Origin: Euschistus heros
Lineage: Eukaryota > Arthropoda > Insecta > Hemiptera > Pentatomidae
Length of the DNA stretch: 64,000 nucleotides
Assembly (NCBI GenBank): GCA_003667255.2
Contig: RCWM02000929.1
Span: 1-64,000 of the forward strand
Reading direction: 5' to 3'
In this document: one piece after another, positions 12,640 through 24,600 of the stretch
Layout of the letters: each line of letters starts with the position of its first letter
Position numbering within the stretch: position 1 is the stretch's first letter
Notes under the pieces: model-generated
Told to the model about the DNA's origin: nothing
Seen by the model: the letters and a program-made list of their open reading frames with translations, nothing else
Databases searched by the model: none
Translations under genes and position numbers: made by a program

Positions 12640-13269
12640 TCTACAATCTAGCATATATTTATACAAGAAGCTGATAAGAATCAGTGAGTTCTATCGAGCG
12701 TTTGATTCTCTTCAGTATCGTCTCATATTCTGCCATGGAGAAGATGGGTACAGTATCAACATCCCTCAGCGGGACCCTAACAACAATACACCACTAAAGA
12801 AAACCGTGTCTGCAGCTGATTATTACACCTATATGTTGATGGAACGAGAAGGAAAAGATCCTTATTTACTTTATTTTCGTAATCTCCTCAACCAATTCAT
12901 GCATCATATGTACGCGAAAATAGAAACAGAAAGACTAAACTTTATTCGAAAAAAAACAAAAAAAGTTGAGAAGTGGAGGCTATATTCACTTGAAGAATGC
13001 CATAAGAAAATCGATCTGATGGTCTGGTATCGGAGCTAGGTAAGATGGGACATTGCCTCGAAGCTTCACTGGAGGACTGTTAAAATAAAAATAAATAAAA
13101 AATAATTTTTCAAATTGACTTTTGAAATTATTCTAAGATTGGAATTCTTTAGGTTTATTTAGGTAATGATAATTATCAACGTTAAGCTTAACTTTTACCA
13201 ATTTAAGTTGTCCTTAATCCAAATGATATTAAACCATTGTATTAATGGTATTAGGGTACTTTCAGCTAG
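12640..13269 (+). mobile_element. short non-autonomous Helitron with Rep-protein fragment
   Basis: The 3' end is TTTCAGCTAG followed by T at 13270, preceded by a small hairpin (accatt/aatggt), as expected for Helitrons (CTRR end, insertion at A|T). A possible 5' end, A|TCTACAATC at 12640, is less certain. Codons at 12690-13035 match the N-terminal part of insect Helitron Rep-helicase (HGEDGYSINIPQRDP; KKTVSAADYYTYMLMEREGK; NLLNQFMHHMYAKIETERLN), with no HUH motif or helicase. A second copy sharing this segment is at 59970-60518. Confidence 0.7.
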
Positions 13270-13329
13270 TACTGAATAAAGAACAAACGTTACCTACTAT
13301 TTTTTTTTAATCATAGTTTTGGTTTAGAA

Positions 13330-13810
13330 TCTTCTTCTTCTTCATCTAACCCTTATACCTCACGGTGTCAGGGCAGCCAGCAACCATGTTCTAAACACCT
13401 CTCTATCCGCAGTCAACCTCCTAATCTCTCCCATAGTGAGTCCCCTCCTCCTCGCCAGATCAGATATGAGGTCCTCCCATTTACTTCTTGGTCGTCCTGT
13501 GGGTCGTTTTCCCACTGCTTTTGCTTCCAATACTTTTTTTGGCAACCTATTGATTGGCATTTTTAGTACATGGCCAAACCACTTTAATTCTCTTCAGTGA
13601 ATATAGTCTATCAGCGGTTCCTGTTCCGTATTCTCTCTTATTCTGTGGTTTCGGATTCGGTCCAACCTTGTCTTACCAAGAGCCTTCCTCAGGAATTTCA
13701 TTTGTGTGGCTTGTATTCGGCTTTCAAACTTCTTGATGCCAGGCCCAGCTTTCAGCTGCATAGCTCGGCATAAAATTTGTAATGATGGCTGGTTTAGAAT
13801 CATAATAACA
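13330..13810 (-). pseudogene. RTE-like LINE, C-terminal end
   Basis: Minus-strand frames 13803-13594 (FESRIQATQMKFLRKALGKT; RIRNHRIRENTEQEPLIDYI) and 13560-13360 (MPINRLPKKVLEAKAVGKRP; TGRPRSKWEDLISDLARRRG) match successive blocks of the C-terminal region of RTE-like proteins ('EmkfLR...gkTr.DrirN..Ir', 'GkRp.GRPr.rW.d'). A frameshift lies between the frames. The 3' end shows a CTT/GAA repeat near 13331-13340. No RT catalytic part is present. Confidence 0.78.
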
Positions 13811-15714
13811 AAATATATTAATTCTTAATTGAAATGTAATGTAAAGTTTAGAACACAAAAAGGAAACTGCTATTTTATCTATTTACATGCGTTTTTATTT
13901 ATAATGGCATATAAGATATTTTTTTGTTACATGAATAGGTTTATAAAAACGATATCTTTTTCGGCATTATTGACTTCCAAATTTCTTAATTAACTATGTA
14001 AGTAAAGTAAATTGCTGACTTTCGCTTTATTTTTCTAAAAAATCATTGCGTTACCCCCCGGCCTGTTTGCAATTAACAGAAGAAAATTACATAAAACATA
14101 AGAATACATAAGATAAACAAAAACCTGTAGCAGCTACAACGAAGCGCCTCAAACATTGCCGATGTCACCCCAATTTTAACAGAAGCAATGATCGGCTTCG
14201 CCATCTCTAATACAAATAATACCTTTATTTGTTTACTAAGAACTACCGGTTTATTATTCTTTATTTTATTTTAGATATTTCCTGAAATTTACAACTGTAT
14301 GTAAAATAAAGCTTATTTATTCTAAACAAAATATAAAAATTTAGCCAACGAAAAATAAATGCTGCTTACATAGAAATATTTAAAAAAACAAATAGATCTG
14401 AAAAGCAGTATAGTCACTACAGAGAAAACAATCACTAAAAGAATTCAAACAAATAAACGAGTTGGGATTATGTCTTCTCTAAACCATCGTATTCAAGCGT
14501 TACAATCCAAAACGCTTAGAAAAATCCTCTATACTCCTTATTATGTAACAAGTTATAAACTGCATGTAACTTTTAAAAACTTATCCGTAATGATCTTAAT
14601 ACCGTAAAACGGCCTGACTTTGCAACAAGCTCACTAAAAAGTTTCAATTGAAGAAAAAGTGTTTTGCTGTTGTCTAAATGAGGGATATTTGATATTTTTT
14701 ACTTATTAAGACAACACTGATCGGGTCTGAGGAATTATCACGCTGATCCTAGTTACCTCTCATGTTTTATAACAGTTAGTTGATTGTAGTGTTTCAACAG
14801 GTATGATTCCTTTGTGGGATAAAGTCGTGCTTTCAACAACTAAATATTTCTCAAGTCGATTAAGTTTTGCATCAGTTTTATTCTATTATTATTGTAATTT
14901 AAATATATGATATTCATTTTGCTCAAAATATTTGCCAAAAGTCATGGTACTTGAAAATAAATAGAATCCCCTTTTTGATATGAATTAGGAATGACTTTAC
15001 ACCAAGTATATTTTGGTGCAAGGTGACCTCTCTGTGGGAAGAAGTCTAGGCAGCATTGCTTCTCCTAAACAAGTCAATAAACTAGTATATTTTGAATTTA
15101 AGGAGTTAATAGGCTGGTTAAAATCCAAATTATTTGGGATAGCGTTTTGCTTCTTGTTAATAAGATTTTTGTCATCTATGTGCAAGTATATTGACTGTTA
15201 AAATTTTTCCTAGTTATAGCTTTAATTTTTTTCAAGCCATAGTGTTCGTTTTTATATTTTAACTATTGCAGATTGCATTTTTCCAAATGTGTTTCTCTAA
15301 GAATCTGCGTGCAATTTATTTTATAGGTATCGTTTTTTTTCCTTGTTTACCAAAATTTTAGTTGTTCACGTTACTTTGGTATGTTTTAAGCCGTTATTTT
15401 GTTTCTATATAATATTTTGTTGGTATGTTATTGTATTTTCTATCGTTCCTCTATAAACCTTAAAAAATTGTGCTATTTTGTTTCTCATTTCAATGAAAAC
15501 ATTGTAATTTACAATCGTTTCCTTTAACAAAATCTTTAGAAACAGACAAAAAAATCACTGGGCTAAACTCCAAACACAATTAAGAAGTGACTTTGCATCT
15601 TATAACTACTATCAAGCTTTGACTCTGCTCCAGAATACGTTTTTAATTGAAAAAAATGCGGTGGTGCAAAGTCACGGGTATCTGGTTGATTTTGCACCAA
15701 AGTTTAAAAACAAT
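13811..15714. other. unassigned region with recurring gtgcaaagtcac motif
   Basis: No coding resemblance. The motif gtgactttgca / tgcaaagtcac occurs at 15587-15598 and, inverted, at 15664-15676. A further copy is at 16457-16472, on the other side of a LINE insertion. Related but weaker text is at 14617 and 14993. The 15588-15676 pair could be a very short inverted-repeat element. Confidence 0.4.
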
Positions 15715-16335
15715 AAAATTTATTTATTTATTTATTTGATTGATTGCCTCTACCCTTCAGGGTCATTGGCAGTCCATCTTCGATTATTTATCTCCTATAT
15801 TCGTCCGTAAAACCTGATAGCTTTTAGGAAATCCAACAGAGACTTCACTGATTTGTTATCGTCTTGTAAGATTTCCTGAAGTGTGTTTGAAATTTTAAAT
15901 CGCTCCCTTATAGATGAAAGCTGTGGACAGTCTACTAAAATGTGTTGTACTGTCCTGGGTTCCTGACAGTTGACGCAGGTAGGGGCCTCCAAACCACGGA
16001 GAAGGTAGCCATGTAAGAATTCACAGTGGCCGATTCTCAGGCGGCACAAAATTATTTCTTCCTTTCTAGACGTCCTACAACTTGTTTGCCACTTAGCGGA
16101 GCAGTTCGTCTTTACTTGTAACAATTTAGACCTATATGTTTTCCAGTTTTCTTCCCACTTGGCTTGGATCGAGCATCTTACATGCCTCACCCAGTCTTCT
16201 TTAGGTGTAAGGTTGATGTTTTTAACAATATCACCATCACTAATTCTTGCTAACTGGGCTGCAGAATCAGCTCTTTCATTTCCAGAAATGCCACAGTGGG
16301 AAGGAACCCAAATAAAAATAATCGTATTGTTTTTC
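15715..16335 (-). pseudogene. I-group LINE, RNase H end and C-terminus
   Basis: Minus strand from 16335: FIWVPSHCGISGNERADSAA (final RNase H block with the last catalytic Asp). Then frame 16190-15795: RKEEIILCRLRIGHCEFLHG, followed by a Cys/His cluster CVNCQEPRTVQHILVDCPQL. This tail is typical of RNase H-bearing LINEs of the I/Nimb group. The element is 5'-truncated at about 16335, and the 3' end is a TAAA repeat at 15716-15737. Confidence 0.82.
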
Positions 16336-18797
16336 TCTTGAATTTTCCAAATAAGCTTAAATTAATTATAAGTTTTATAAATTTTGCAATTCCAAGATTA
16401 AGTGATGATCAACAGCATTAAAAATTATTGGTAGTTAGTAAAAGAATGAAGTTCAACAAAAGTGGTGCAAAGTCACGCCCTTTTACGGTATCTCATATGT
16501 TGCTAATTTTGCCTAAACCAAATACCTATGCTTCCAAGACTATTTCCATGACCACTCCAAACCACTGTTCTCTAATCTCCCCATTCTATTCCACGGAACA
16601 TCCGAGGCATCTTAAAAGAGGACCTACTAATATAAAACTTTTATTGAGTTCTATATTAGACATTGATATCCCATTAATTTCTCGTTCAGCTAATTTTTTT
16701 TATTATATTATTGTACAGTTGTAAATATCAATAAGAACATTTAAAAAAAAAAAATGAAGGATACAAAGTTACAATGTTTCCCTAGACAATTTACATTACT
16801 GACCTCAGCAATTATGCTCTTGGCGTAGTAAAAGGACACCCCGTTTGCATTACATCACGAACACTCAAAGAAGACGAATAAAATTTATTTCACAACAGAA
16901 AAGGCGCGTTGAGCCATTATATGGGCTGGTAACCATTTTTGGCCTTATTTATATGGAAGTAAATTAATTATATGAAAGAAAATTAATTACAAATTCAGAT
17001 CGCGAACCATTGGAATACAGTGGAATCTCGCTGATCCGAACTAATTGTAGCTAGGTTTTAGCTAGGTTAGGGAAAAATAAACAAAATAATCCGAATAAAC
17101 GTTGTTTTAATGTATAATGTATAAAATATCTAATATATAAAATACTAACATACCCCGTCGTGGATTGAAAACAAGATGTTTTCAGTGACTTTCAAATTAG
17201 ATAGTTGGATAAATAAATCGTTATGATAAACTCCAAATGAAAATTTGTATTTTAATGAAAATAAACTATTCATTGTAATAAAAAATAATGAAAATAATTC
17301 CAATAGAAGTGGCAATTAATTCATCAATCCTAATTGTATTGATTGATACTCCTATACCATCATGCGTACCTCAAGTGATTAAAAATGATCCGTAATCAGT
17401 TATATAAACAAGAAAAAAAAATAGATAAACAATTTTCAAAGATGTAATTGGAAAACATGCTTTGTTTATTTGTTTATTTATTTATTTATTTTTTTTGCTT
17501 TCTTGGAAAATTATGTTGGTAAACGTTATTGCTCATTATTTTAAAATTAATGAAAAAAAAAAATTCAATAGTTTCAATAAAAAAGTGTGCTTTCGTGTTC
17601 TGTAAACCTAAAATGTGCAAATTCGTGCAGTAACCCTCAAACCGGTCTCAAAATTTTTCTTATCCTACGCGGTCTCAAAACTTTTCTTTAATTATACATT
17701 CGTTGTCACTGTTAATATTTATCTTATATTTATGATTTACTTTTATGGACTCAATGCACCTTACTTTGTCACAAACAAACTTAACCTTAAGGATCTTAAT
17801 GTTATTATTTATTGTTGATTTATCCCAAATCAGATAGCTATAATTTCATAGCAAACTCTACAAGCATTCGATTCCAGATAACGTTCAGAGGCGCTTGAAA
17901 AGAAAATGGCCTCGGGACCTTCTAATATAGCATCTTATTTTATTGAAATTTTACAAGTGCCAACCTTTACAAGCAATTGGCATGTCATTTTTAGCATTTC
18001 CATCACGTTCACTTTATGCATTTTATTTTAAATTGTATACTGTTGTAAACTTCAAGATAACCTTGCTAAAAAAAACAATAATAAATAAATTAAATTAAAT
18101 AAAAAATAAATAAATAAAGAATTGCAATTTGACTGTTACTTCTTCATACTTTTTTCATCTTCAATAACAGAGCAGAGAAGATTTTTTTAATTCACATCAG
18201 TTATTGTCCACTAAAATCGGGACTAAATCCAATGTTATACGCATGGATAAAAAGTAGAATGTATGCTCATTCTAGTGATGCTATTATTGTTGCAATCAGT
18301 TGTATACAGCAGTTGTTATGGGCGGTAGAAAATGTTGATGAAATCTCAACTTCAAAATTTTAACCTAAGGGGTAATATAAAAAAAAATTTTTTTTTGATT
18401 TTGATAAAATTTCACATATAAGGGTTTTATGGTGCGTTAACTCGAGATTTGAGGTCAGTTGTTGATGAAAAAAGGTTTCCACTGATTTACAGCGGATTTC
18501 CTTGGAATTTCGTCATTTTTTTAGAGTTTTTGAGCACTCCAAAGCCGGGTAGTGTTTTGAGCACAACGAAATTATTATTTAAAATAGCATACATAACTGC
18601 AATTAAACGTGAAAAAATCATTCTCTATCTGGACTGAGAGCTGAGAAAAAAAATAAAACGTGATTTTCATATTTTATTTTTTTTCTCGGCTCCTAATGCC
18701 CATTGGCGGCTATAACTCTAGTTTCGCAATATTATAGGTCCCTAGTATCCACACACAAATCGGCATTCAAATCTGTGAGTTACAACTGCAAACGTAC
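16336..18797. other. unassigned AT-rich region before the BEL element
   Basis: No recognisable gene. A segment at 17300-17340 (ccaatagaagtggcaatt...tcatcaatcctaat) recurs at 50325-50360, so it belongs to a dispersed repeat. TTTA repeats at 17466-17490 and an A/T-rich possible LINE tail at 18060-18120 are also present. Confidence 0.4.
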
Positions 18798-19575
18798 TGT
18801 TAAAGCCCGATAATTTAATATCTTCTATTTTATTTTTTTTATTCTCATCTCCTATAGTGAGGAAACCGCATTTAACTTATAATGAACAATATGTAGTGTA
18901 AATAGCGTGTTTACGGTTCAAGTTAAGTGTTTATGGTTCAAGTTACGTATTTACGTACGCCTCGGGAGATAAGAGACTCAACGGTCAGTCCTGGCCAGAC
19001 CTCCCTGGAAGAAGTAGTTACGCACCATCTCACCAACTTCATCCTCGAGACTCACCGGCAGGCTTTTTTTTCATTACTCACCCCTGCCCATGGAAGTATG
19101 AAGCAACTCACCGTATGGATTGAAGATTGCACCAGGGACCCTCAAGCACAGTAACACGTAACTTGAACCAATATATAAAAAAGGAAAAGAGACATTTAAA
19201 TTTTTTTTTTGGTATGTATTTGAATTTGGTTTATTTTGTAATCACAATAGGGGATTTTTAATATTATTAGGAGAAACTGTTTTTTTTATTTTGTTTATTT
19301 CTAGTTTCAAACTTAAATTTCTCACCACGATATTTTTAATGTTTATATATATTTATATACTCACTCATTTAAGAAAATATATTTTTAATTTCTGGTGTTC
19401 ATTTATAATTTCAATTTTCTTTGTTTTTTTTTGTTTTTTATGTCATTAATTATTTTACAGGTTTCCCAATCTTTAAAACTTATGTTTGGGCATTTTTCTA
19501 AGTAATTCTTTACCAGCATTCATTGGGGTTGGGAATTGTTTTTTTTCCAAAAGTGAAAAGCCCCCCTCCCCAACA
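18798..19575 (+). repeat. BEL 5' LTR, 778 bp
   Basis: Begins TGTTAAAGCCCG and ends CCCTCCCCAACA (TG...CA). It differs from the 3' LTR mainly by a 182-bp segment at 18972-19153, which is GC-richer than the rest. This segment lies in the loop of an inverted repeat, GGTTCAAGTTACGT (18935-18948) / ACGTAACTTGAACC (19156-19169). Two tandem copies of gtgttta.ggttcaagtta precede it. The LTR should carry promoter and start site; these cannot be placed. Confidence 0.92.
18972..19153 (+). repeat. 182-bp segment present only in the 5' LTR
   Basis: The 3' LTR reads gagata|acacg where the 5' LTR has gagata, 182 bp, acacg. TAA occurs at both edges, consistent with deletion by 3-bp microhomology in the 3' LTR, or with an insertion that duplicated TAA. 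No terminal inverted repeats are seen within the segment, which favours deletion. Its higher GC content resembles an R/U5-type region. Confidence 0.85.
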
Positions 19576-19580
19576 ACTTT

Positions 19581-19598
19581 TGGTCCTGTCCGAGCCGG
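19581..19598 (+). promoter_or_regulatory. candidate primer-binding site
   Basis: TGGTCCTGTCCGAGCCGG starts 5 bp after the LTR, at the position where a tRNA 3'-end complement (TGG...) is expected. The tRNA was not identified. Confidence 0.5.
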
Positions 19599-19952
19599 AT
19601 ATTTTTTTTTATTACCGATTAATTAATTACATCTTTTGTTAAACTCCGAGACGGATTTTTTTTAACGAGTAATTAATTACATCTTTTGTTACAGTCTGAA
19701 TAATTTAAAAAAAAAAAAAATTAATTTTTTCGTTAATTGGTCCTCCATTTTTATTATCCTTTTCGTTATCGCTATTTAGAAAGATGCCACCTAAGAGTCA
19801 AAGTTCAACCGAAGAACAATTAAGTAAGTTAGAGGATTTAGAAGAACAAATGGCTGATCTAGCCGATGATATTCAAAATACTGCTTCAATCGGGTTTAGT
19901 GTTCGCACCGATTCTTGTAGAGAATCTTTATTTTTAGCCCGACTCTCCCGTA

Positions 19953-21542
19953 TTGTCTCTACATATGAAAAATTTTTTGCCGTTTTTTTATGAGGCTAAA
20001 TCCTTAGCTAAAAAACTAGAAGTATCTTGTGATAAATTTAATAAGTTAAAAAATGATATGCGGTCCTCTTATTATGAGGCTTTGTCTTATGGGAAAATTT
20101 TCGATTCCGATAAGAGTACCTCAGATGTAAATAAAACCTCACCAATTGACACGGCTTCAATCTCACGCTTGCCTACAATTAGTATCCCTACATTTTCGGG
20201 AGATATCGCCAGTTGGCAAAATTTTAAAGAAACTTTCAGGTCCTTAGTCCATGATAGGGGTGACCTTGATGGAATTCAAAAATTTCATTATTTAAAAATA
20301 TCGTTAAAAGGTTCTGCATTACAAACAATTTCGTTTATTTCAATGTCCCCTGCGGGTTATAAACAAGCATGGGAAGCACTCATCAAAAAATACGACAGTG
20401 AACGTATTCAAGCAACGTTTCACTTAACCAAAATTTTAAACTTTAAACCGATAACCAAAAGCGATTTATCCCAGCTGGAGCATTTCTCAGCAGTGGTACT
20501 AGAGAGCGCTTCTGCTCTCTTAAAACTGGAGATGGCGGACCTCTCGGGATTTATTTTAAGCACTTTAGGTCTCAGATTGTTAGATAGCAAAACCCGCGAG
20601 TGTTTCGAAATGGAACATGCTTCAAAATCTAAAGTTCCGACTTGGAGGGAGTTTGTAGATTTTATTCAACTTAGATCGGTCAAATTGCAATCCGAGGCCC
20701 TTCTATCGAGTACCGCTACGGAAAACTTTCATAAAAATTTTGGGTACACTAAGTCCTCAAAACATGTTTTAATGACCTCTAAATCAGGGGTTCACTCTAC
20801 AAATTGTTCAATTTGTAAGAAATCACACCGTATTTATGACTGCTCAGTTTTTAAAAATCTCACCCCACAACAACGTTGCGACCGCATCAAAAAATTAAAT
20901 CGTTGCTTAAATTGCTTGGCTTCGGGGCATTTATCGAATCAGTGTCAATCTAAAACATCTTGCCGGCATTGTAATAGAAGGCATCATTCTCTTTTACATT
21001 TTTTCCCTCAATATTCTCAAAAATCCGATTCAATACGCCCGCCTACTCCAGCTCCTACTAGTCCACCCACCAGTCATGCTGATTCTCCTCCCTCGAAAAG
21101 CGCGATACTATCCGTGTCTGCCGCAGGTCAGACGGACGTTTTGCTTGGCACCGCAGTTGCTAGGATTCGGGATCATCAAGGTCAATGGCATGGTTTACGG
21201 ATCCTAATAGATAGTGGTTCGCAACGCTCCTTCATAACAGAAGAATGTGTCTACAGGTTAAATTTACCACTCGCGCGCAGTAAACATAGACTAGTCGGTT
21301 TTGGGAACCAAACCATCTCTAATGTAAAATTCGAAGCACCCTGTGTCATAGTGCCTAAAAATAGGTCACTCCCCGAGCTAAATATTACGGCGATGGTGAT
21401 TAAGCGAATTTGTGGAGACATGCCCACAAGTCCTGTTCCTAGCAGAATTATTCAAAGATTTCGTGCTCTAGACCTAGCTGACCCTTGTTTTCAACAATCG
21501 CGGCCGGTTGATTTTCTGTTAGGGGCAGATTTTATTTGCTGA
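19953..21542 (+). CDS. BEL gag and protease part (frame 2 of gag-pol)
   Basis: 529 codons. The DUF1759-like gag core (TISIPTFSGDIASWQNFKET) lies near residues 70-150. Zinc knuckles begin at Cys285 (C-x2-C-x3-H-x4-C), Cys318 (CLNCLASGHLSNQC, the classic C-x2-C-x4-H-x4-C) and a third CRHC cluster. The protease active site is IDSGSQ, with the catalytic Asp at residue 420; the second conserved protease segment is LLGAD near the C-terminus. The apparent ATG at 19953 is not the real start: the first 69 codons are in another frame at 19784-19993. The gag part binds RNA; the protease cuts the polyprotein. Confidence 0.88.
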   Translation: MSLHMKNFLPFFYEAKSLAKKLEVSCDKFNKLKNDMRSSYYEALSYGKIFDSDKSTSDVNKTSPIDTASISRLPTISIPTFSGDIASWQNFKETFRSLVHDRGDLDGIQKFHYLKISLKGSALQTISFISMSPAGYKQAWEALIKKYDSERIQATFHLTKILNFKPITKSDLSQLEHFSAVVLESASALLKLEMADLSGFILSTLGLRLLDSKTRECFEMEHASKSKVPTWREFVDFIQLRSVKLQSEALLSSTATENFHKNFGYTKSSKHVLMTSKSGVHSTNCSICKKSHRIYDCSVFKNLTPQQRCDRIKKLNRCLNCLASGHLSNQCQSKTSCRHCNRRHHSLLHFFPQYSQKSDSIRPPTPAPTSPPTSHADSPPSKSAILSVSAAGQTDVLLGTAVARIRDHQGQWHGLRILIDSGSQRSFITEECVYRLNLPLARSKHRLVGFGNQTISNVKFEAPCVIVPKNRSLPELNITAMVIKRICGDMPTSPVPSRIIQRFRALDLADPCFQQSRPVDFLLGADFIC

Positions 21543-21618
21543 CATTTTACGCGGGGGTACTATAAAACTTGAAGAAGGGGTTCCTAATGCACTTGATACC
21601 ATTTTCGGTTGGATCTTA

Positions 21619-24600
21619 ATGGGTTCCTTAAAAGGTGATTCAGCTGGCGAAGCTTGTTACCCCAGCACTGTTCTCCATAGAACAGCCCTACCCTGTTCAG
21701 AATGTGAAGAGCTCACACGAGTGATGATTAAATTTTGGGAGGTGGAAAACGTCGCGAACGAGGTTAGAACGAGGTTAGATCCGCAGGATGTTCATTGTGA
21801 GGATCATTTTGTGGTTACTCACTCCCGAGACAAAGATGGTCACTTTACAGTGAAACTTCCGTTCAAAGGAAATCCACCCGAATTGAGTGATTCCAAATTT
21901 GGAGCACTCAATCGATTCAAAAATTTGGAAAAGAAATTTGAGAAAGATCCCACACTGCAGCTTGGATATTCCAAGGTGATGCAGGAGTATTTGGAAAAGG
22001 GTTATATAGAACGTGCAAAGGGGACAGGGAAATGCTATCTCCCACACCATGCGGTTTTGAAAGACAGCACATCCACAAAACTTAGGATTGTGTTCGATGC
22101 ATCTGCTCGATCTAGTAACGGGTCCTTAAATGATCATTTACTCACCGGACCCAAGTTACAACGTGATATAAAGGATGTCATGCTTAGCTTTCGCAAACCC
22201 CGCATTGCTATATCAGCAGATATCTGCCAAATGTATCTGCAGATAAAACTAGCCACAAAAGACCGTGAATTTCAACATTTCTTTTACCGATTCCGAGCTA
22301 CCGATGCCTTGACAGAGTATCAATTTGACAGGTTACCGTTTGGATTATCCTGTTCGCCTTTTTTGGCAATGCGCGTAATTAAGCAGCTTGTGCTGGACGA
22401 TGGAACACCTTATCCTGAAGCTTCACGTGTATTATTAGAACACATGTACGTTGACGATCTCTTGACCGGAATGGACACGATTTCCGAAGCTTTAACTCTG
22501 AAGCGGGATCTAATAAATCTATTAAAGAAAGGAGGGTTCGAGCTAAAAAAGTGGAGCAGTAATTGTCCACAAATCCTTGAGGACGTGCCCTCGGAGTCCT
22601 TGGAGTCCCCGATTTCATTTTCTAACATGGAAGATACCATAGTCAAATTGTTAGGCATACAGTGGGAGCCCAAATATGATTGTCTGTCATATAAGGTAGT
22701 CATCAAAGAATGTGTTTTGACAAAGAGAGGTATTATGTCCACCATAGCCAGAATTTATGACCCATTAGGATATTTGGCGCCAGCGGTATTTAGAGCAAAG
22801 ACGATTTTGCAGAAATTATGGGAAAAGAAACTCGAATGGGATACTCCCATACCCCCCGATATTGGCAAACAGTGGGAAGCATTTTATAACAATCTAACAC
22901 ATTTGAGTAAAATCCGTATTCCTCGTTGCATCTTTGTTGAGGGTTCCTCGAATGTAACGATTGTTGGGTTCGCAGATGCGTCCGCGTTAGGTTATGCCGC
23001 AGTCGTATATCTGCATCTGGAATTACCAAAGGGTTGTTCATCCTATCTGATCTTTGCGAAAACTCGGTTGGCTCCTCTTAAGCTTTTATCGATACCTCGG
23101 CTCGAGTTGTGTGCAGCCGTATTATTAGTTGACACTTTGAAGTCACTTCAGGACATCTTGTCGCACTGGAATGTAAGGTCCACCGTTTTATGTTCCGATT
23201 CGACAGTTTTATCGTGGCTTCACCTCCCTTATTCGCGCTTAAAATCGTTTGTGGCTAATCGAGTAGCTAAAATATTAGAATTGTCTGAGCTATCATCCTG
23301 GAATCACGTGAGTTCGGAAAATAACGGCGCTGATGTGGCCTCGTGTCCTTCGGAACTACCTTCGCATACCACTTGGTGGAATGGACCAAAGTGGCTCTGT
23401 TGTCCAAAAAATAAGTGGCCTATTTCGTCTAACCCTGTCTTAATTGATCCATTGGAATTAGCGGAAGTTAAGTCAGAAGAAACGGTTACGATGATGGTCA
23501 TCAATGCGGGAGAATGCGAGTTTGATAAAATCTTAGAACGATTTTCCTCGTATTCGAGGATGGTAAGAGTATTCGCTTATGCCATTCGATTCATACACAA
23601 TGCATCAAACCGTAACTCAGTGAGATCGGGTTTATTGTCACTGTGGGAAACTCGACAAGCAATTGAAGCAGTGGTTAAAGGTGTACAAACATCAAAAGGT
23701 CTATCTGTATTGGACGGGGAGCGAATGAAGTCGATGAGGTCACTCAACCCTTTTGTTGATCCCGGTGGTTTGGTCAGGGTGGGCGGTAGGTTACGATATG
23801 CCCCTTTATCATATGAAGCTAAGCACCCAATGCTGTTACCCTCAAAATCTCATTTCGTTAATTTGCTTATTGATCACTTTCATCGGGTGTATCTTCACGC
23901 CGGTCCGCAGTTATTGCATTCCTTGCTGCGAAATAAATTTTGGATCATAGCCAGTAAAAGTGCCGTCAAGTCACGCGTGCACCGCTGTGGGAAATGCCAT
24001 CGTTTAAGGGTAAAAAACATCAACCCTTTCATGGGCGATCTTCCCCCATCGCGGTTTGAACAGGGTAGAGCCTTCCTCAACGTGGGTATTGATTACGCAG
24101 GTCCCTTCCTTATCAGAGAATCGTTGCGACGTAAAGCTGCTCTAAGTAAAGCGTATTTATGCCTCTTCGTATGCTTTAGCACCAAAGCGGTACATATTGA
24201 AGCAGTAACTCAATTGAGCACAGATGCTTTCATGGCATGCTTCGATCGATTCGTTGCTCGTAGAGGGTTGCCAAGCAAGATATTTTCTGATAATGGTACC
24301 AACTTTGTCGGAGCATCCAATCGTTTGAAAGAGCTCTATAAATGGTGGAACTCTCGCGATGTCTCGGAAAAAATAAGGACCTTTTTAACCGCTAAGGAAG
24401 TGGAATGGCACTTTATACCCCCTTTTGCGCCACACTTCGGTGGTTTGTGGGAGGCAGGGATCAAATCGTGTAAGTATCATCTCATACGAGTATTGGGTAC
24501 TCAGCCAATCACCTTTGAGGAATTAGCTACCATAGTTACAAGGATTGAAGCCGTTCTCAATTCGCGACCCCTCCACCCATTATCCTCTGACCCGGAAAAT

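Noticed and set aside
13554..13736. 60-codon plus-strand ORF
   Set aside because: Antisense shadow of the RTE-like C-terminal fragment.
18927..19154. 75-codon ORF in the 5' LTR
   Set aside because: It lies across LTR sequence and the 182-bp segment and is absent from the 3' LTR; no sign of a coding role.
22379..23041. several minus-strand ORFs within BEL pol
   Set aside because: Antisense shadows of RT and RNase H coding sequence.
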